Assembly (NCBI GenBank): GCA_023955225.1
Contig: JAGSGJ010000010.1
Location: 1-52,584 of the forward strand
Source of the DNA: Sulfurovum sp.
Lineage (GTDB): Bacteria > Campylobacterota > Campylobacteria > Campylobacterales > Sulfurovaceae
Direction of reading: 5' to 3'
Length of the DNA: 52,584 nucleotides
A program made the translations under genes and the position numbers. Positions 32,134 to 40,957 of the stretch are shown piece after piece. The notes under the pieces were generated by a model. That model saw only the letters and a list, made by a program, of their open reading frames with translations, was not told where the DNA came from and did not search any database. Every line of letters starts with the position of its first letter. Position 1 is the stretch's first letter.

Positions 32134-33060
32134 ATGAAATTAACACTTAGGCAAATGCAAATCTTCTTAAATGTTGTAGTCTCCGGGCATTTGACGAATG
32201 TTGCTAAAGAGATGAAGCTAAGTCAATCAGCCATCTCTATGTCTATTAAAGAATTGGAAAATATCTTGGGTCGACCGGTGTTTGACCGAATCAATAAAAA
32301 ACTTGTACTCAATGAAGTAGGACGCGCGTTTTATAAAGAGATAGATCCTATTTTTAAAAAGCTTTCAGATATTGAGTATGAATTTAAGAATTCAGAAAAC
32401 AAAGGAATGATCCGTGTAGGTGCAAGTACAACCATTGTAGATTACTTGATGCCTGCCATTATCTGTAACTACATGAGTGCTTACCCTGATGTTAAAATTA
32501 CGCTGAAAGAGGGTAATACCAAAGAGATTGCAGAGATGATCAAAGCAGGAACGATCGATATCGGCTTTGTTGAAGGATTTGTTCAGGGTTCAGATATAGT
32601 CAAAGAGAAAATAGGAGTCGATGAACTGGTTGTTGTGACAGCCGATAAGAGTCTCTGTACACCATGCACTATAGATGAACTTGAGCAAAAAAGATGGGTT
32701 CTTAGAGAAGAAGGTTCGGGTACAAGAGAAGTCTTTTTAGAGTATATTAAAGAGAAAGTAGATGATTTAAATATTTTCTTGGAGCTTGGACATACGGAGT
32801 CTATTAAAAGTATTTTGATGAACCGTGAATGTCTGACCTGCATTTCTAAAATCTCAGTTAAAAGTGAAATCGAGGAAGGGAAACTGTATAAAGTTCCTGT
32901 AAAAAACTTTGAATGTAAAAGAGATTTCCTGATGATCTATCATAAAGACAAGTATCATAGTGTATTGTTTGAAAAGTTTGTTTTCTTCTCTCGAAAACTG
33001 ATGACGCAAATGATAGAAGGTGAAACATCTCTAGCCATCAAGAGTTCTCAAGATTCCTAA
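32134..33060 (+). CDS. LysR-family transcriptional regulator (YeiE/CysB-like)
   Basis: A 308-residue regulator. The N-terminal winged helix-turn-helix is clear (LRQMQIFLNVVVSGHLTNVAKEM, then LSQSAISMSIKELE at about 28-41). The C-terminal periplasmic-binding-like effector domain covers about 90-295. It is divergent from the YeiH-type exporter across 133 bp that hold TATAAT elements on both strands. Its 3' end overlaps convergent mobA by 23 bases. By analogy it would sense a sulfur anion. Confidence 0.88.
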   Translation: MKLTLRQMQIFLNVVVSGHLTNVAKEMKLSQSAISMSIKELENILGRPVFDRINKKLVLNEVGRAFYKEIDPIFKKLSDIEYEFKNSENKGMIRVGASTTIVDYLMPAIICNYMSAYPDVKITLKEGNTKEIAEMIKAGTIDIGFVEGFVQGSDIVKEKIGVDELVVVTADKSLCTPCTIDELEQKRWVLREEGSGTREVFLEYIKEKVDDLNIFLELGHTESIKSILMNRECLTCISKISVKSEIEEGKLYKVPVKNFECKRDFLMIYHKDKYHSVLFEKFVFFSRKLMTQMIEGETSLAIKSSQDS

Positions 33061-33613
33061 GGGCTTTTTGATACTCTTCTGGATGATTGAGGTTTGTAAA
33101 AGGGATATCTTCATCAAATTTCACGAAAAGGGTATTTGCAAGACGTAAAAGATCACCCAGTCTGTGGTTGTCTTTTTCTAATTGCACATAGGCCAAAGGC
33201 AAGATAGACTTTTTATACAGCCCGCAAAGAGGCTGAACACCACTTGGACTTTGTGCAACAATCACATCTAGTCTGCTTTCATTATGTTCCAAAAGTTTTT
33301 GTATGGTCTCTTTGTTGACAAAGGGTGCATCCACACTTAAAATAAAAACCTCTTCTACTCCCAAAGTTTCAAAAACAGAGATGAGTCCCACAAGAGGAGA
33401 GTTCTCTGCATAGTTATCTTTGATTACCATACAATCAAAATCAAATTTATTCTCTTTTGCCGAGATGTATACTTTGTCAAAGAAAGTACTGAGTTTAGCC
33501 TGTTGAAATTCAGTGAGTGTAGGGTAGTTAGCAAAAGGCAGCAAGGCCTTGTCTCTTCCCATACGAGAACTTCTCCCCCCTGCAAAGATGACGGCATGGG
33601 TGGTTTCTGTCAT
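33038..33613 (-). CDS. mobA: Molybdenum cofactor guanylyltransferase
   Basis: Attaches GMP to molybdopterin to form the bis-MGD precursor for DMSO-reductase-family enzymes such as nitrate or polysulfide reductases. The 191 residues show the nucleotidyltransferase start AVIFAGGRSSRMGRDKALLPF (residues 8-27), SPLVGLISV and the metal-binding VDAPFV. It is the last gene of a tight minus-strand run that begins with gspG, overlapping the MFS gene by 4 bases (ATGA). Functionally it does not belong to secretion. Confidence 0.92.
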   Translation of the reverse strand: MTETTHAVIFAGGRSSRMGRDKALLPFANYPTLTEFQQAKLSTFFDKVYISAKENKFDFDCMVIKDNYAENSPLVGLISVFETLGVEEVFILSVDAPFVNKETIQKLLEHNESRLDVIVAQSPSGVQPLCGLYKKSILPLAYVQLEKDNHRLGDLLRLANTLFVKFDEDIPFTNLNHPEEYQKALRNLENS

Positions 33614-34728
33614 GCAGGGACACTCTCTTTACGTTTTTGATGTATCAGTAAGACAATAAATGCCATAAAGGTGATGATGGACTCAACCAGGAAAAGATAT
33701 TCTCCATAGATCTGACCGGAGAGTACAGCACCCACTGAACCCCCCAGTCCAAATGCGATACCAAGGAAAAACTGTTGTGCAAGCTTTTTCTGCGTATAAA
33801 GTGAAAAGACATAGGTGATGGCTGCAGTATGGTAGAGTGCAAAACTGATGGCATGCAGTGATTGTGATGCAAAGGTAAGCGGTACAGAGTCGGGGAAAAG
33901 GTAAAGTATCATCCATCTAAGTGCGGTGACAAGTGTGGCAAACTGCAAGATATTAAGTAAGTTTCTTTGCAGCAGGGGCCCTTGGAAATAGAGCATAAAA
34001 ATTTCACAGATCACACCAAAACTCCACATCCAACTTGTCATTTCCAGTGAAATTCCATGAGCCGTTTCATAGATGGTAAAGAAGTTATAGAAACCACCAA
34101 AACCTACTTGCATTAAAAAGATAGAAACCCAAAACGCCCAATATTTGGAAAGGGAGAATGATGCATCTTCTTGTGCGGTAGAATGAGAGATCGTATCATA
34201 TTTGGTGAGCATGGCACCAAATAGAAGGGTTAAAAATGCCATCACACTTAAATAATAAAGGGCCTCATAAGGAGAATCAAGTACTTTGCCCAACCAGAGT
34301 GCAATGCCCACAAAACCAAGAGAACCCCAGAGCCTCACTTTCCCATAGCGGTGTTTTGCCAAGGAAGCCAGGGCTATGGTCTCAACATAAGGAAGAGAGA
34401 TACCCATCGCTGCACCAAAGAGAAGATTGGCTGCAAGATAGACCCAAAAATCATTTACTGTGGCCAAAAAAAGTAAGGTGCCTATAAAGGTAAAGAGCAG
34501 GGAGAGCAGGTAAACTTTAGGTGTTAAAGAGAGAAAGTGTCTAAAAACAAAAGGCAGTAAAAATCGCATGAAAGGAGCAGCTGCATACAGAATACCTACA
34601 TCCAAAGGAGCATATCCAAGATCAAGTAACACTTTTGGCATGAAGATAACATAGACCCCTACAAGGGCAAAGTAAAAAAAGTAGTACGCGCCTAAAAGTG
34701 GTGAAAGAAAGTTGGTAGTTTGTTTCAT
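33610..34728 (-). CDS. MFS transporter (MFS_1-like, LacY/HcaT-like group)
   Basis: A 372-residue inner-membrane protein with about eleven to twelve hydrophobic helices. The N-terminus LSPLLGAYYFFYFALVGVYVIFMP and the LWGSLGFVGIAL segment in helix 5 resemble the nucleoside/phenylpropionate group of MFS carriers. The substrate cannot be deduced. It overlaps the upstream RDD gene by 4 bases and downstream mobA by 4 bases, so it is firmly within this operon. Confidence 0.82.
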   Translation of the reverse strand: MKQTTNFLSPLLGAYYFFYFALVGVYVIFMPKVLLDLGYAPLDVGILYAAAPFMRFLLPFVFRHFLSLTPKVYLLSLLFTFIGTLLFLATVNDFWVYLAANLLFGAAMGISLPYVETIALASLAKHRYGKVRLWGSLGFVGIALWLGKVLDSPYEALYYLSVMAFLTLLFGAMLTKYDTISHSTAQEDASFSLSKYWAFWVSIFLMQVGFGGFYNFFTIYETAHGISLEMTSWMWSFGVICEIFMLYFQGPLLQRNLLNILQFATLVTALRWMILYLFPDSVPLTFASQSLHAISFALYHTAAITYVFSLYTQKKLAQQFFLGIAFGLGGSVGAVLSGQIYGEYLFLVESIITFMAFIVLLIHQKRKESVPA

Positions 34729-35210
34729 TTTTTGTTTACAACAGCCGTTGCAGACAAGAGGTCATGTAACGTTTTGTTATCTTTGCGAAAAAACATCAGT
34801 GCCCAAACCAATAGGGTAAAAAGTGAAAGGATCGCAGCCAAATTTCTAAATAGTATGACAAAGAGAGAAGGTTTCTTTTTGGTGTTTTCATCGATAAGTG
34901 TAATGTTATAGGCACGATACCCAGGTGTTTGTCCTGTAAAATGAATAAAGAGTGTCTGTACGATGACCAAGGGGAAAAGTATGTAGAACCAGCCTAATAA
35001 CATATGTTCAGCAAAATCTTCCCTACCCTCCATGACAAGATAAAAGACAACATACATGATAGGCATGAGAAGCATGAACGCATCGGTCAAAAAAGCTTTT
35101 ATTTTAAGCCCTACGGACGCATAATTATCATTCTCTGATACGGATTTCACTTTGGGTGTTCCTTCTTGGACTTTCCCCTGTTTGATATCTCTAAAACGTT
35201 GCTTAGCCAT
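34725..35210 (-). CDS. RDD-family membrane protein
   Basis: A 161-residue protein with an N-terminal basic segment and three to four hydrophobic helices. The RDD features are KIKAFLTDAFMLLMP (the first Arg replaced by Lys), the FTGQTPGYRAYNI motif and the C-terminal HDLLSATAVV box. The family is thought to transport ions or small solutes. ATG 35210 overlaps the stop of the upstream gene (TAATG). A TTG four codons earlier is in frame but less likely. Confidence 0.82.
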   Translation of the reverse strand: MAKQRFRDIKQGKVQEGTPKVKSVSENDNYASVGLKIKAFLTDAFMLLMPIMYVVFYLVMEGREDFAEHMLLGWFYILFPLVIVQTLFIHFTGQTPGYRAYNITLIDENTKKKPSLFVILFRNLAAILSLFTLLVWALMFFRKDNKTLHDLLSATAVVNKK

Positions 35211-35944
35211 TAAAAGTCCCAAATAGCTGCGGCGTAAGGACCGGAGAAGTCCATGTCTGCATGAAAACCATCTACCAAATCATCACTGTCTATATGAAAT
35301 GACTTGTAGCCTGCTTCAAGACCTATGCCCATAGCTAAGGTATAACGGGCAGATAATTCATAATCATAAGCAGTCATATCCCAATAACTGATGGCATTGG
35401 CTTCAAGTTGGAAAGAGAGGTCCGTTATAGGTACATTAAAACGGGCTTTGCCATAAAGCAGGGGAGCCCAGATTGAAAAATCTGTGCTGTCATATTCTCC
35501 AACTGCACTAACGCCCATATCTCCGCTGAAGTATCTTAGGGTAAGTCCTGCATCCACTTCTACCCAGTTGTCAAGCACTTCATAATAGAGTGTCACATCT
35601 GTCATGTCAAGTGACAAGCTGCTGTCAATATGACCATCATAGGTGCTGTCGCCCCATGAAAAGTCTTCTACACTACTGCTTCCAACATGTGACAGTGTTG
35701 TGTATCCCAACTTTACATTAGGGAGTAAAGGGAAAGGGTGTTCAAGATAGGCTTTCAAAAATATATCTTGCTCTTCACTAAAACCAAATGTATCTTCAAG
35801 AGATGCATCACTGTTTCTGTACGAAGCGCTACCGCTAGGATCATGATTGAAGAAACCAAGAGAGACTTCTCCCCCTATCATGTCAGCGTGCAGCTGGCCC
35901 AGTGTGAGAAGGGTGAAGAGAGAAACTTTTTTAAGAAGGGGCAT
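35210..35944 (-). CDS. Outer membrane beta-barrel protein, TIGR04219-like
   Basis: A 244-residue secreted protein with a short signal peptide (MPLLKKVSLFTLLTLGQLHA). After a D-rich N-terminal region come alternating beta strands, ending in AAIWDF with the C-terminal Phe of outer membrane barrels. Glycine/aromatic spacing (GGEVSLGFFNHDPSG, then LEANAISYWDM) resembles the TIGR04219 family, known in gamma- and epsilon-proteobacteria without an assigned role. It begins 1 base after the gspF stop, so its ribosome-binding site lies within gspF, and it is followed by an RDD gene with TAATG overlap. Confidence 0.78.
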   Translation of the reverse strand: MPLLKKVSLFTLLTLGQLHADMIGGEVSLGFFNHDPSGSASYRNSDASLEDTFGFSEEQDIFLKAYLEHPFPLLPNVKLGYTTLSHVGSSSVEDFSWGDSTYDGHIDSSLSLDMTDVTLYYEVLDNWVEVDAGLTLRYFSGDMGVSAVGEYDSTDFSIWAPLLYGKARFNVPITDLSFQLEANAISYWDMTAYDYELSARYTLAMGIGLEAGYKSFHIDSDDLVDGFHADMDFSGPYAAAIWDF

Positions 35945-35945
35945 T

Positions 35946-37160
35946 TTATTGTAATCCTTGTGTCATAGTAAAGATAGGAAGAAGCATCGCTGAAACGATG
36001 ACGCCCACAACCACACCGATGAAGAGCATCATAAATGGCTCTAGTAAACCTAGGAGGAGTTTGAGTTTGTCTTCATTCTCTTCGGCATAAAGTGCAGAGG
36101 TATTATCTAGAATTTGTGCCACTTCACTGGACTCTTCTCCCAAGGCTAAAGACTGCATAAAATTACGTTTGAGTTTTACACCTTTTGACATTTGAAGTGC
36201 GTTAGAGAGTTTATTCCCTTCAAGCACTTTAACGGATGCTTTCTCCAAGAGGTCACGAAGGCCATAGTTTGCAAAAGTCGTTTTAGCAAGTTGCACAGCC
36301 TGCGCATAGGCAACACCTGAACTTAGCATCAGTGAGAGGATGTAGGAAAATCTTCCCAGCTCATGGTTCTGTATTAGTGTGCCCAATACAGGCATTTTGA
36401 GTAACAATGAATCCACAATACGATGAAAGGTATCAAGTTTAGCATAGGTGATTTTAAAGGTGAGGACAACAAGCAGGATAGTTACAATGATAGCAACATA
36501 ATGAGAGGTCAAAAAGTCACTAACCCCAAGTACAAATTGAGTGATAGGAGGAAGCTCTTGGCCTGTATCCTCAAAGATCGCTGTAATTTTTGGTACCACA
36601 AAAGCGATGAGAAAAGAGGTCATACCTATGGCAACGATAAAAATGATGGCAGGGTATGTCATAGCCCCTTTCACTTGTTTTTTTACCTTGTTTTGGGCAG
36701 AGAAAAAGTTTCCCATGTTTGTGAGGACTTCAACCATTTTCCCACTCTGGCCTGCAACATTGAGACTTTGGAGAAAAAATTCTGGTAGTGCATAGACTTT
36801 TTGGGTATTGAGTGCATGGTAAAGAGACTTCCCTTCATCGATCATTGTTTTGAGGGAGTTCAAAAAAGAGACATATTTTTTTTCTCCCTCATGTTGGTTC
36901 TCGAGCAGTTTAATGGCAGTAAGTATGGTCATGCCTGAATTGAGGTAAGAAGAGAGCTCTTTGGAAAAAGTACTAAGCAGCTCTCCAGGCATTTGACGTT
37001 GGGAAAAGGCTTCAAGTGAAAACTCTTTGGTAGGGGTAAGCCCCTCATGATAGATATTTTGTGTACGAAGTTTTTGCCCTGCTTCTTCTACTGAACTTGC
37101 CGTAACAGTACCTTTGACTTTTTTACCTGTTTTGTCAAAACCTTTGTACTTAAAAAGCAT
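35946..37160 (-). CDS. gspF: Type II secretion inner-membrane platform protein GspF
   Basis: The polytopic core protein of the T2SS assembly platform. The 404 residues contain the two T2SSF domains (about 65-190 and 270-390), each with following hydrophobic helices, and the N-terminal FKYKGFDKTGKKVKGTV domain. Typical motifs are FSKELSSYLNSGMTILTAI and SSGVAYAQAVQLA. It follows gspI by 90 bases and precedes the outer membrane protein gene by 1 base. Confidence 0.95.
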   Translation of the reverse strand: MLFKYKGFDKTGKKVKGTVTASSVEEAGQKLRTQNIYHEGLTPTKEFSLEAFSQRQMPGELLSTFSKELSSYLNSGMTILTAIKLLENQHEGEKKYVSFLNSLKTMIDEGKSLYHALNTQKVYALPEFFLQSLNVAGQSGKMVEVLTNMGNFFSAQNKVKKQVKGAMTYPAIIFIVAIGMTSFLIAFVVPKITAIFEDTGQELPPITQFVLGVSDFLTSHYVAIIVTILLVVLTFKITYAKLDTFHRIVDSLLLKMPVLGTLIQNHELGRFSYILSLMLSSGVAYAQAVQLAKTTFANYGLRDLLEKASVKVLEGNKLSNALQMSKGVKLKRNFMQSLALGEESSEVAQILDNTSALYAEENEDKLKLLLGLLEPFMMLFIGVVVGVIVSAMLLPIFTMTQGLQ

Positions 37161-37249
37161 CCGTGTTTACGTCCTTGCAGTAGATTATAAGTATTATAAC
37201 TTTTTTAGCTGTATCTTCTTAAACAGAGTCTCAAACGGTTTACTATTTA

Positions 37250-37663
37250 TCAAAAACCTTCCAGGCTAAAGTGATAGTAGTTAGAGGAGTGTTTATCTTT
37301 TAACATCACTTCATTGACGACGGCAACAGGCCCACCTTGCGCTTGACCAGGAATAATTTTAATCTCTTCAGGGATAAATACATCTCTGCTGCTTTTCTTT
37401 AAAATTTCACGGCTTTCCTGCTCTTTGATTTTAAAATTTCTCCCCAAAACTTCATAGGCTGTTTTATTGTCTTGATGATGTTGGAGAATATTGCTGCTTA
37501 AATAGAGAGAATCTTGCAAAGCGCGTTTGTTCCTTTCCGAGATATAGACTATTTGTTCATGATTCTCTGTATGGATCTTAAGTACAGGGATAATGGCAAG
37601 GGAAATAATGATCACAGAGATAAGGATCTCGATAATGGTAAAAGCAGGGCGTAACTGTTTCAA
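37250..37663 (-). CDS. Minor pseudopilin, GspI-like
   Basis: A 137-residue protein with a class III prepilin signal: six basic/polar residues, then A and FTIIEILISVIIISLAIIPV as the hydrophobic helix, with Glu at +5. The residue before the cleavage site is Ala7, not the usual Gly. Size and position after gspH suggest GspI, but similarity is weak. It overlaps the upstream GspH-like gene by 4 bases (ATGA). Confidence 0.75.
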   Translation of the reverse strand: MKQLRPAFTIIEILISVIIISLAIIPVLKIHTENHEQIVYISERNKRALQDSLYLSSNILQHHQDNKTAYEVLGRNFKIKEQESREILKKSSRDVFIPEEIKIIPGQAQGGPVAVVNEVMLKDKHSSNYYHFSLEGF

Positions 37664-38208
37664 TGGAACTCTCCACTGTCAGAGACTGCAGTACTGTTTT
37701 TTAGCCAATACTCTTTTGCCTCTTCAGGGGAAGAGAACGCTTGAGGTTCACCAAAAAAAGCAGGCAGGAAATAACTCTCTTTATCATTTTTTAAAATGAT
37801 CTGGGTGGAACTTCCATTGTGGTAAAAGTCCATGATCAAACAGATCTTTTTATCTTGATATCTTCCATATTCGATACGCGTGAGCGAGTCATGTTTGTCA
37901 ATAGTATAGGCCTGTATATTCTTGAGATCTATAGGGCTTGTATACTCTTCAAAAGGTGAAGACAGATCAGGCCTGAGGTAACATGAACGGCATTGATCGA
38001 TGCAGAGGAGTGTGGCTTGTCCATTAAAGAGTTCTGAGGAGAGGATATTGGATTTAAGATTCAGGGGTGTGAGTGCTTTTGGTTTTTTCTTGCCTATCTC
38101 TACTCCTTCAAATCCAATGAAATAGACTATAGAGACAAGAAGTATAACGATAAGAAGCTCTATGAGAGAGAACCCTTTTCTACCTTCATATCTCTTGACA
38201 TAGGACAT
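37660..38208 (-). CDS. Minor pseudopilin, GspH-like
   Basis: A 182-residue protein with the prepilin signal RKG-FSLIELLIVILLVSIVYFI (cleavage after Gly12, Glu at +5). The mature domain contains an unusual Cys cluster, CIDQCRSC (about residues 69-76), plus another Cys later (KKICLIM), so disulfides or metal binding are possible. It lies 9 bases after gspG and overlaps the next pseudopilin. Assignment to GspH rests on order and size. Confidence 0.75.
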   Translation of the reverse strand: MSYVKRYEGRKGFSLIELLIVILLVSIVYFIGFEGVEIGKKKPKALTPLNLKSNILSSELFNGQATLLCIDQCRSCYLRPDLSSPFEEYTSPIDLKNIQAYTIDKHDSLTRIEYGRYQDKKICLIMDFYHNGSSTQIILKNDKESYFLPAFFGEPQAFSSPEEAKEYWLKNSTAVSDSGEFH

Positions 38209-38217
38209 AGAGAGTTC

Positions 38218-38649
38218 TTATCTGTTACATTCGCTGAACAGGATGTCTCTGTTGCTCTCTTCTCCACCCTCTTTTCTGTCAGCAGCGAAAGAGATCAGTT
38301 CAAATTCTGATCCTTTGCTTATGTAGACAAAAGGTGTTTTCCATGAGTCTTTAGGGAGCTTTTTAAGGTAAGGCGTCGAACGGTAATTAGGGTATTTGTC
38401 AGTATCTGGGTTACTTAAAAGTGCTTCAAACCCCTCTTCTGTTTCAGGGTAATTCCCGTTGTCAAGCTTAAACATGTCGAGCCTTTTCCCTAAGTCGTGC
38501 ATCTTTAAACATACCGTATCTCTTTTCGCTTCGTCTGCAGCATCCATAAGTCCCGGAGCCACAACAGCAACAAGCCCCCCAAGGATAACGATAACGATAA
38601 GTAATTCTATAAGAGAGAAACCTGCTCTTAGTGGCGTATTTTGTTTCAT
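38218..38649 (-). CDS. gspG: Major pseudopilin GspG
   Basis: The main subunit of the T2SS pseudopilus. The 143 residues show the prepilin signal LRAG-FSLIELLIVIVILGGLVAVVAP (cleavage after Gly10), the conserved DLGKRLDMFKLDNGNYPETEEGFEAL region and the C-terminal calcium-loop-like AADRKEGGEESNRDI. Two Cys could form a disulfide. It is the first gene of the minus arm, with RBS aagga, and shares a promoter region with gspK. Confidence 0.95.
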   Translation of the reverse strand: MKQNTPLRAGFSLIELLIVIVILGGLVAVVAPGLMDAADEAKRDTVCLKMHDLGKRLDMFKLDNGNYPETEEGFEALLSNPDTDKYPNYRSTPYLKKLPKDSWKTPFVYISKGSEFELISFAADRKEGGEESNRDILFSECNR

Positions 38650-38672
38650 GTATGTCCTTTAGTTTGCTTTGG

Positions 38673-38679
38673 TATAATA
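38673..38679. promoter_or_regulatory. Shared divergent -10 of the two T2SS operons
   Basis: TATAAT on plus (38673-38678) and TATTAT on minus (38674-38679) overlap almost completely in the 73-bp gap between gspG and gspK. One AT-rich box can therefore start both arms of the T2SS. Confidence 0.55.
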
Positions 38680-38722
38680 TTTTGATTCAGTTGTACAAAT
38701 TTTACTTTAATCGAGCTTTTAG

Positions 38723-39646
38723 ATGGATAAAACCCAGAGTACCGGCAACATTGTAAAACACAGACAAGGCTTTGCCCTTCTGATCACGCTATCAGTATTA
38801 TCTGTGATTATCGCGTTGACCATGGTCCTTTTGAGTTATTTTGAAGAAGTCCAGAAAGATTCTAGCAATACAAAAGCACTTATACAAGCAGATGTATACT
38901 ATACAAATATAACAAATATATTTCAGGGCTTTAAAAATAAAAAAGATTTTTTTTCTGTATTATACAGTACGGCATTGCCATTGCATACGCCAGATAATAA
39001 ATTTTCACTTGTTCTACAATGTGAACCTTTACAAAAAGGCGTCAATATTAATTGGCTGGGATTGGGGAACGATAGTAAGAAGTTAGCATTGTATACCGTA
39101 GCGCAAGAGCTTTTTGAAGTGCTTGCCCAGGACTATAACATAGAAGATGCGGGAAGACTGCAAGAGATGCTGCTTGCGGAGATCGGTGGCACGTATACCT
39201 CTGTGCAAAAAGAGGAAAGCAGACTTCACCAAAAAAACGGTATTATATCTTATCAACAATTTGCAGAGATCATAAGCCGTTACCAGTTTGAGATAGATGA
39301 TCCCCAGATAGGGGCTGTTCCATGGAAAAAGTATTTTAGTTTTTCTCCTAAATCAGATAAAATAGATGCAGAATACAGTTCCCCCGAACTACTTTCTTAT
39401 CTGTTTGGTATAGATATCTCAACAGTTGAAGAGTGGGCATCTTTTATAGGCAAAGGGACACTGGAAGATTTTGTAACTCAAAATGGCGGAGATTATGCTC
39501 AAAGAAAAAGTATTTTGGCTGGTGAAACATTTTTAGAAGCAACAGAATGCTCCGTAAGGTATGCCCTTGCAGAAGAGCAATATAAATTTAGATTTGAATA
39601 TATTCAGGGAGAGGCAAAATATTTTGAATTTTTTGGGAAACAATAA
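38723..39646 (+). CDS. gspK: Minor pseudopilin GspK-like
   Basis: The T2SS pseudopilus tip subunit. The 307 residues begin with the prepilin signal KHRQG-FALLITLSVLSVIIALTMVLL (cleavage after Gly16). Glu at +5 is absent, the hallmark of GspK, and the large size also fits. The mature part contains an alpha-helical insert region with repeated short motifs, as in other GspK. First gene of the plus arm; the gspL-like frame begins before its stop. Confidence 0.85.
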   Translation: MDKTQSTGNIVKHRQGFALLITLSVLSVIIALTMVLLSYFEEVQKDSSNTKALIQADVYYTNITNIFQGFKNKKDFFSVLYSTALPLHTPDNKFSLVLQCEPLQKGVNINWLGLGNDSKKLALYTVAQELFEVLAQDYNIEDAGRLQEMLLAEIGGTYTSVQKEESRLHQKNGIISYQQFAEIISRYQFEIDDPQIGAVPWKKYFSFSPKSDKIDAEYSSPELLSYLFGIDISTVEEWASFIGKGTLEDFVTQNGGDYAQRKSILAGETFLEATECSVRYALAEEQYKFRFEYIQGEAKYFEFFGKQ

Positions 39647-40559
39647 AGAGTTGCTTTTTGCACATCCTTCTATGAAGCAAGTGACATTGTCAGAAGATGT
39701 GAATGTGATGTTGCCTCCGCAGTTTTACACACTGAAAAAAGAAGCATTACCTCTCAACTATACCTATCAGGCTAAGAAAATTGCCCCATCTCTTTTTGAT
39801 GGTTTGCTTGCAGAAGGTAAACCGTATGAGTATATGGTGTGGAAAGAGGGTGAGGAGTGGGTCTTTCTCGCGTATGATCTAGAGATGATCACGACATTTT
39901 TAAAGAGCAAAGGTTTTGCCTTGGAAAATGTTTCTAAACTCTTTTTTGCCCAACAGGCAGTAGACCTTTTTGATAAACCGCTATGGTTGGGGGAAAATGA
40001 GGCATTGGTCTCTTTGGACCATATGGTAGTGGTTGTACCAAGAGGCGCTTTAACGCAAGACGAAGGCCCTGCTCTGTTTTTTGACAATAGCTTCACTCCT
40101 AAAAAAGGTGTTCCGCTTCAAGGTGCTTATGGTTCTGTACTTAGTATGAAACAAGCTTCGATGCTAGCAGCTATTTGCACGCTTTTTGCTCTGATGTTTT
40201 TTGTTGAGGGATGGCGCTATAGCAATAATGCCCAAGCAGGAGAAGCCCAGATGCAAGAGCTACTTGAGGCATACCCTTCTTTAGAGAGTAAATATACACG
40301 AGACAGCATCGTAGCAAAATATAAAACGATCGATACGGTAGAGCGAAAAAAACGAGACATTATTAAAACGGTATCAGGCATGATCTTTAAAGGAGTTACC
40401 CTTACTTCGTTAGAGATAGATGAAACGAAGTATCAAGTACAGGTTACCTGTAAAGATTCACAGGTAGCAAAACGTGTTCAGGCATTAGCGAAAAAGAACA
40501 AACTCAATACTTCCATGACTGCAGGAAGCAATGATTTAAAGATAGTAGGCGCATTATGA
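39624..40559 (+). CDS. T2SS platform protein GspL-like
   Basis: A bitopic inner-membrane protein linking the ATPase to the platform. From TTG 39624 it has 311 residues: a cytoplasmic actin-like domain (about 1-175), one transmembrane helix (AAICTLFALMFFVEGW, about 180-196) and a periplasmic coiled/ferredoxin-like part. Similarity is by architecture and position, not strong motifs. The start is uncertain: ATG 39561 overlaps gspK by 86 bases, while TTG 39624 lies 9 bases after gggagagg. ATG 39672 has no ribosome-binding site. Confidence 0.7.
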   Translation: MNFLGNNKELLFAHPSMKQVTLSEDVNVMLPPQFYTLKKEALPLNYTYQAKKIAPSLFDGLLAEGKPYEYMVWKEGEEWVFLAYDLEMITTFLKSKGFALENVSKLFFAQQAVDLFDKPLWLGENEALVSLDHMVVVVPRGALTQDEGPALFFDNSFTPKKGVPLQGAYGSVLSMKQASMLAAICTLFALMFFVEGWRYSNNAQAGEAQMQELLEAYPSLESKYTRDSIVAKYKTIDTVERKKRDIIKTVSGMIFKGVTLTSLEIDETKYQVQVTCKDSQVAKRVQALAKKNKLNTSMTAGSNDLKIVGAL

Positions 40560-40957
40560 CTTGGAAAAGATATCAAAATGAGCTCATTGCGCTTGTTGCT
40601 TTTGTGTTGCTGTTGAGTGGATATGGCTACAAAATGGCACAAGTCTCTTCACAGTCCGACACTATGGCAGGAGCAAAGCATGCTGTGGGAGAGATCAAAG
40701 AAGTGATTGCCCTTAAAAAGATATGGTCTGATAAAAAGACCAATAAAAAGGTAGACAAACTTCAGACTCTTATCCCCGCATCCAAGGTAAAATGGAGCAA
40801 TAGAAGTAAAAAGGTTACGGCCAGCTATAAAAGTTTAACGGCAGCAGAGTTAAACACTTTGGTGACAAAGATTTTAAATTTACCTGTAGAGATACAAAAG
40901 CTTCAAATTCAAAAAGTAGATTCATCTTACGATGTGGAGTTCAAATGCAAATGGTAA
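40556..40957 (+). CDS. T2SS platform protein GspM-like
   Basis: A 133-residue protein with one N-terminal transmembrane helix (ELIALVAFVLLLSGYGY, about 9-25), a helical stretch and a small periplasmic beta domain (about 80-133), the layout of GspM. Sequence similarity is low. ATG overlaps the stop of the gspL-like gene (ATGA). GspM normally binds GspL, so the adjacent position supports the assignment. Confidence 0.65.
   Translation: MTWKRYQNELIALVAFVLLLSGYGYKMAQVSSQSDTMAGAKHAVGEIKEVIALKKIWSDKKTNKKVDKLQTLIPASKVKWSNRSKKVTASYKSLTAAELNTLVTKILNLPVEIQKLQIQKVDSSYDVEFKCKW

Noticed and set aside
34236..34487. Plus-strand 83-codon open frame within the MFS gene
   Set aside because: Antisense to a clear membrane transporter, with no ribosome-binding site and biased only by the complementary strand.
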